From NCBI GenBank assembly GCA_002384765.1, contig DGBM01000084.1, forward strand, positions 1 to 8,236: DNA of 8,236 nt. Direction: 5' to 3'. The notes under the pieces are model-generated. The model was not told the origin of the DNA. It saw only the letters and a list, made by a program, of their open reading frames with translations, and made no database searches. Positions within the stretch are counted from its first letter, which is position 1; the number at the start of each line of letters is the position of its first letter. Source of the stretch: Demequinaceae bacterium UBA4004. Lineage in GTDB: Bacteria > Actinomycetota > Actinomycetes > Actinomycetales > Demequinaceae. The position numbers and the translations under genes were made by a program. Below, in pieces: positions 6,648 through 8,236 of this stretch.

Positions 6648-7349
6648 ATGAACGAGCGCGATCTCACCGAGGTATGGCCGTTGCAGCGCCCGTGGCCGGC
6701 TCCCGAGCCGGGCCACCTGGATCCGCTTGAAGTGGTCTACGCCCATCACCCCGGCGTGGTGCGATGGGGAACGATCGCCTCTGCTGATGGCTGCGTGGCC
6801 GGTTCCGATGGTTCGTCGAGGTCCCTCAGCGGGCCCGCCGATCGCAGAATTCTGCGCCTGTTGAGGGCCCAAGCGGAGGTGGTGCTGGTGGGGGGCGAGA
6901 CCGCTAGAGGCGAGCATTACACCGACATCCCCTTGCCCGCCGAGGCCGCCACCGGACCAGACCTGGCCATCGTGACCTACAGCGGCGCCATCCCCGACGG
7001 CCTCGACCCGCAACGCACCTGGGTGGTCACCACGTCGCAAGCGCCCGCGGCGGCGGACCCCCCGCTGCCAGCCGATCGTGTCATCGTCGCCGGACACGAC
7101 GCGCTCGACGCCGACGTTCTGACCGCGGCGTTCGCCGCACGTGGCATCACCAGGATCCTGTGCGAGGGCGGGCCGACACTCGCCTCCTGGCTGTTCGCCG
7201 CCAACGCTATCGACGACGTCTGCCTCACACATTCCGCGATCGCTGGCGGCGACGGTCAACCCGACGTTCCGCACATTCCCACGTGCTTCGCGCTGACCCA
7301 CAGGCTCGAGGGCGGCGGTTTTACGATGGAACGATGGGTCCGAGACTAG
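6648..7349 (+). CDS. Pyrimidine reductase family protein (RibD C-terminal/DHFR-like fold)
   Basis: This 233-residue soluble protein has the fold of the reductase half of RibD, which uses NADPH to reduce the ribose of 5-amino-6-ribosylamino-uracil phosphate in riboflavin synthesis. TIASADG (42-48) is the substrate-side motif. GPADRRILRLLRAQAEVVLVG (62-82) leads to VGGETARGEHY (81-91), the family's helix-strand-loop. A late glycine loop, ILCEGGPTL (170-178), is typical of the NADPH site. A 40-residue Trp/Pro-rich leader precedes the domain. There is no deaminase domain, so it is not a complete RibD. Stand-alone members of this family are common in actinobacteria, and many are of unknown substrate. 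No riboflavin gene is visible beside it. The start is set by AAGGGAG at 6637. The TAG stop overlaps the stop of gnd on the other strand. Family membership is clear; the specific reaction is not. Confidence 0.85.
   Translation: MNERDLTEVWPLQRPWPAPEPGHLDPLEVVYAHHPGVVRWGTIASADGCVAGSDGSSRSLSGPADRRILRLLRAQAEVVLVGGETARGEHYTDIPLPAEAATGPDLAIVTYSGAIPDGLDPQRTWVVTTSQAPAAADPPLPADRVIVAGHDALDADVLTAAFAARGITRILCEGGPTLASWLFAANAIDDVCLTHSAIAGGDGQPDVPHIPTCFALTHRLEGGGFTMERWVRD
7346..7349. other. Overlapping convergent stop codons in CTAG
   Basis: The reductase ends with TAG at 7347-7349, and gnd ends with TAG read from 7348 to 7346 on the other strand. The palindromic tetranucleotide CTAG thus supplies both stops. 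No intergenic DNA and no terminator hairpin exist between the two genes. Confidence 0.9.
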
Positions 7350-8236
7350 GCCTCAACCTCGGTGCGATCGCCGGACCACAGCGTGTGGAAGGTGCCCTCT
7401 TTGTCGATCCGCTTGTAGGTGTGGGCGCCGAAGAAGTCCCGCTGGGCCTGGATCAGCGCCGCCGGAAGGCGGTCGGCACGCAAGGAGTCGTAGTACGACA
7501 GGGACGACGAGAACGCGGGCGCCGGCACGCCCGCGAGGGCGGCCTGCGCGACAACACGGCGCCACCCGGACAGGCCCTCGGCCACCGCGTCGGTGAAATA
7601 CGGATCCACCAACAGGCTGGGAAGCTCGGGGTTGCGCTCATAAGCCTCTGTGATCCGGTTCAGGAACCGCGCCCTGATGATGCAGCCGCCCCGCCAGATG
7701 CGCGCCATGGCGCCGCGGTCGATGTTCCAGCCGTACTCTTCAGACGCGGCCTGGATCTGGTCGAAGCCCTGCGCGTACGCCACCACCTTTGACGCGTAGA
7801 GCGCGACGCGAACGTCTTCGATGAAGCCCTCGCGATTGCCGATGTGGAATTCGCCTGCGGCGCCGGACAACACCGTGCGCCCGGCCTCTCGCTGTGCCCG
7901 CTGGGACGAAATGGCGCGCGCAAACGTCGCCTCGGCGATGCCGGTCACGGGGACGCCAAGATCGAGGGCACTCTGCACGGTCCAGCGTCCCGTGCCCTTC
8001 TGCCCCGCCTCGTCCACGATCATGTCCACGAGCGGCTTGCCGGTCTCGTCGTCGTGGGTAGCCAGGACCTCGGCCGTGATCTCGATGAGGAAGCTTTCGA
8101 GGTCGCCCTTGTTCCATTCCGCGAAGATCCCGGCGATCTCATCGGGCTCCAATTCCAGGCCGGACCGAAGGATGGCGTAGGCCTCGCCGATCAACTGCAT
8201 GTCGGCGTACTCGATGCCGTTGTGGACCATCTTGAC
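7346..8236 (-). CDS. gnd: 6-phosphogluconate dehydrogenase (decarboxylating), C-terminal part; 5' end outside the window
   Basis: This enzyme oxidises and decarboxylates 6-phosphogluconate to ribulose 5-phosphate with NAD(P)+ in the cytoplasmic oxidative pentose-phosphate pathway. The visible 296 residues begin at VKMVHNGIEYADMQLIGEAY, which carries the catalytic lysine of the KMVHNGIEY motif. The ATG at 8230 is therefore internal and not the start. The all-helical C-terminal domain follows, with QKGTGRWTVQSALDLGVPVT and IWRGGCIIRARFL. The C-terminal tail has FFGAHTYKRIDKEGTFHTLW, which supplies the substrate-binding Arg and His from the neighbouring subunit. GTGRWT replaces the GTGKWT of the animal enzyme; I recall Arg there in other actinobacteria. 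About 170-190 N-terminal residues with the nucleotide-binding fold are missing beyond the right edge, so cofactor preference cannot be read. It is convergent with the pyrimidine reductase. Confidence 0.97.
   Translation of the reverse strand, partial: VKMVHNGIEYADMQLIGEAYAILRSGLELEPDEIAGIFAEWNKGDLESFLIEITAEVLATHDDETGKPLVDMIVDEAGQKGTGRWTVQSALDLGVPVTGIAEATFARAISSQRAQREAGRTVLSGAAGEFHIGNREGFIEDVRVALYASKVVAYAQGFDQIQAASEEYGWNIDRGAMARIWRGGCIIRARFLNRITEAYERNPELPSLLVDPYFTDAVAEGLSGWRRVVAQAALAGVPAPAFSSSLSYYDSLRADRLPAALIQAQRDFFGAHTYKRIDKEGTFHTLWSGDRTEVEA

Noticed and set aside
6594..7301. Minus-strand 235-codon frame antisense to the reductase, overlapping the zapE start
   Set aside because: It has shadow composition (Gly/Arg/Val-rich) and no motif, and it would abolish the divergent promoter gap. 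The plus-strand reductase explains the bases.
8228..8230. ATG at 8230 (minus) as the start of gnd
   Set aside because: It is the Met of the conserved KMVHNGIEY active-site motif in mid-protein, and the catalytic Lys codon lies just upstream at 8233-8231.

Overview
The window looks like chromosomal DNA of a GC-rich actinobacterium. The evidence is strong G/C preference at third codon positions, GTG as well as ATG starts, very tight gene packing, a probable leaderless start, and proteins with actinobacterial-style sequence (a 6-phosphogluconate dehydrogenase with a GTGRWT motif, an AFG1/ZapE-type ATPase, a RibD-like pyrimidine reductase). A member of the Micrococcales would fit, but genus cannot be decided from the sequence alone.

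Layout. Positions 1-472 (minus strand) hold the visible part of an ABC-2 type transporter permease. It appears to lack its N-terminal membrane segments and may be a remnant. Positions 505-5632 (plus strand) form a tight three-gene operon. It runs treY (maltooligosyltrehalose synthase), treZ (maltooligosyltrehalose trehalohydrolase) and a PPK2-family polyphosphate kinase, and each gene overlaps the next by a few bases. Positions 5635-6597 (minus strand) encode a ZapE/AFG1-like P-loop ATPase that meets the PPK2 gene tail to tail with 2 nt between stops. Positions 6648-7349 (plus strand) encode a RibD-C/DHFR-like pyrimidine reductase, divergent from zapE across a 50-bp gap. Positions 7346-8236 (minus strand) hold the C-terminal two thirds of gnd (6-phosphogluconate dehydrogenase), whose stop codon overlaps that of the reductase on a CTAG tetranucleotide.

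How the genes work together. TreY and TreZ form the two-step route that releases trehalose from the reducing ends of glycogen or maltodextrins. The overlapping PPK2 gene suggests that use of a second storage polymer, polyphosphate, for nucleotide phosphorylation is expressed with it. That pairing of glycogen-to-trehalose conversion and polyP-driven nucleotide recharging is the most interesting biology here. The remaining genes are core-type: an ATPase with a cell-division or quality-control role, a reductase of uncertain substrate, and a pentose-phosphate enzyme.

I saw no tRNA, rRNA, CRISPR array, insertion sequence or large repeat. No stretch over about 110 bp lacks a gene. I found no convincing evidence of a wholly new system.
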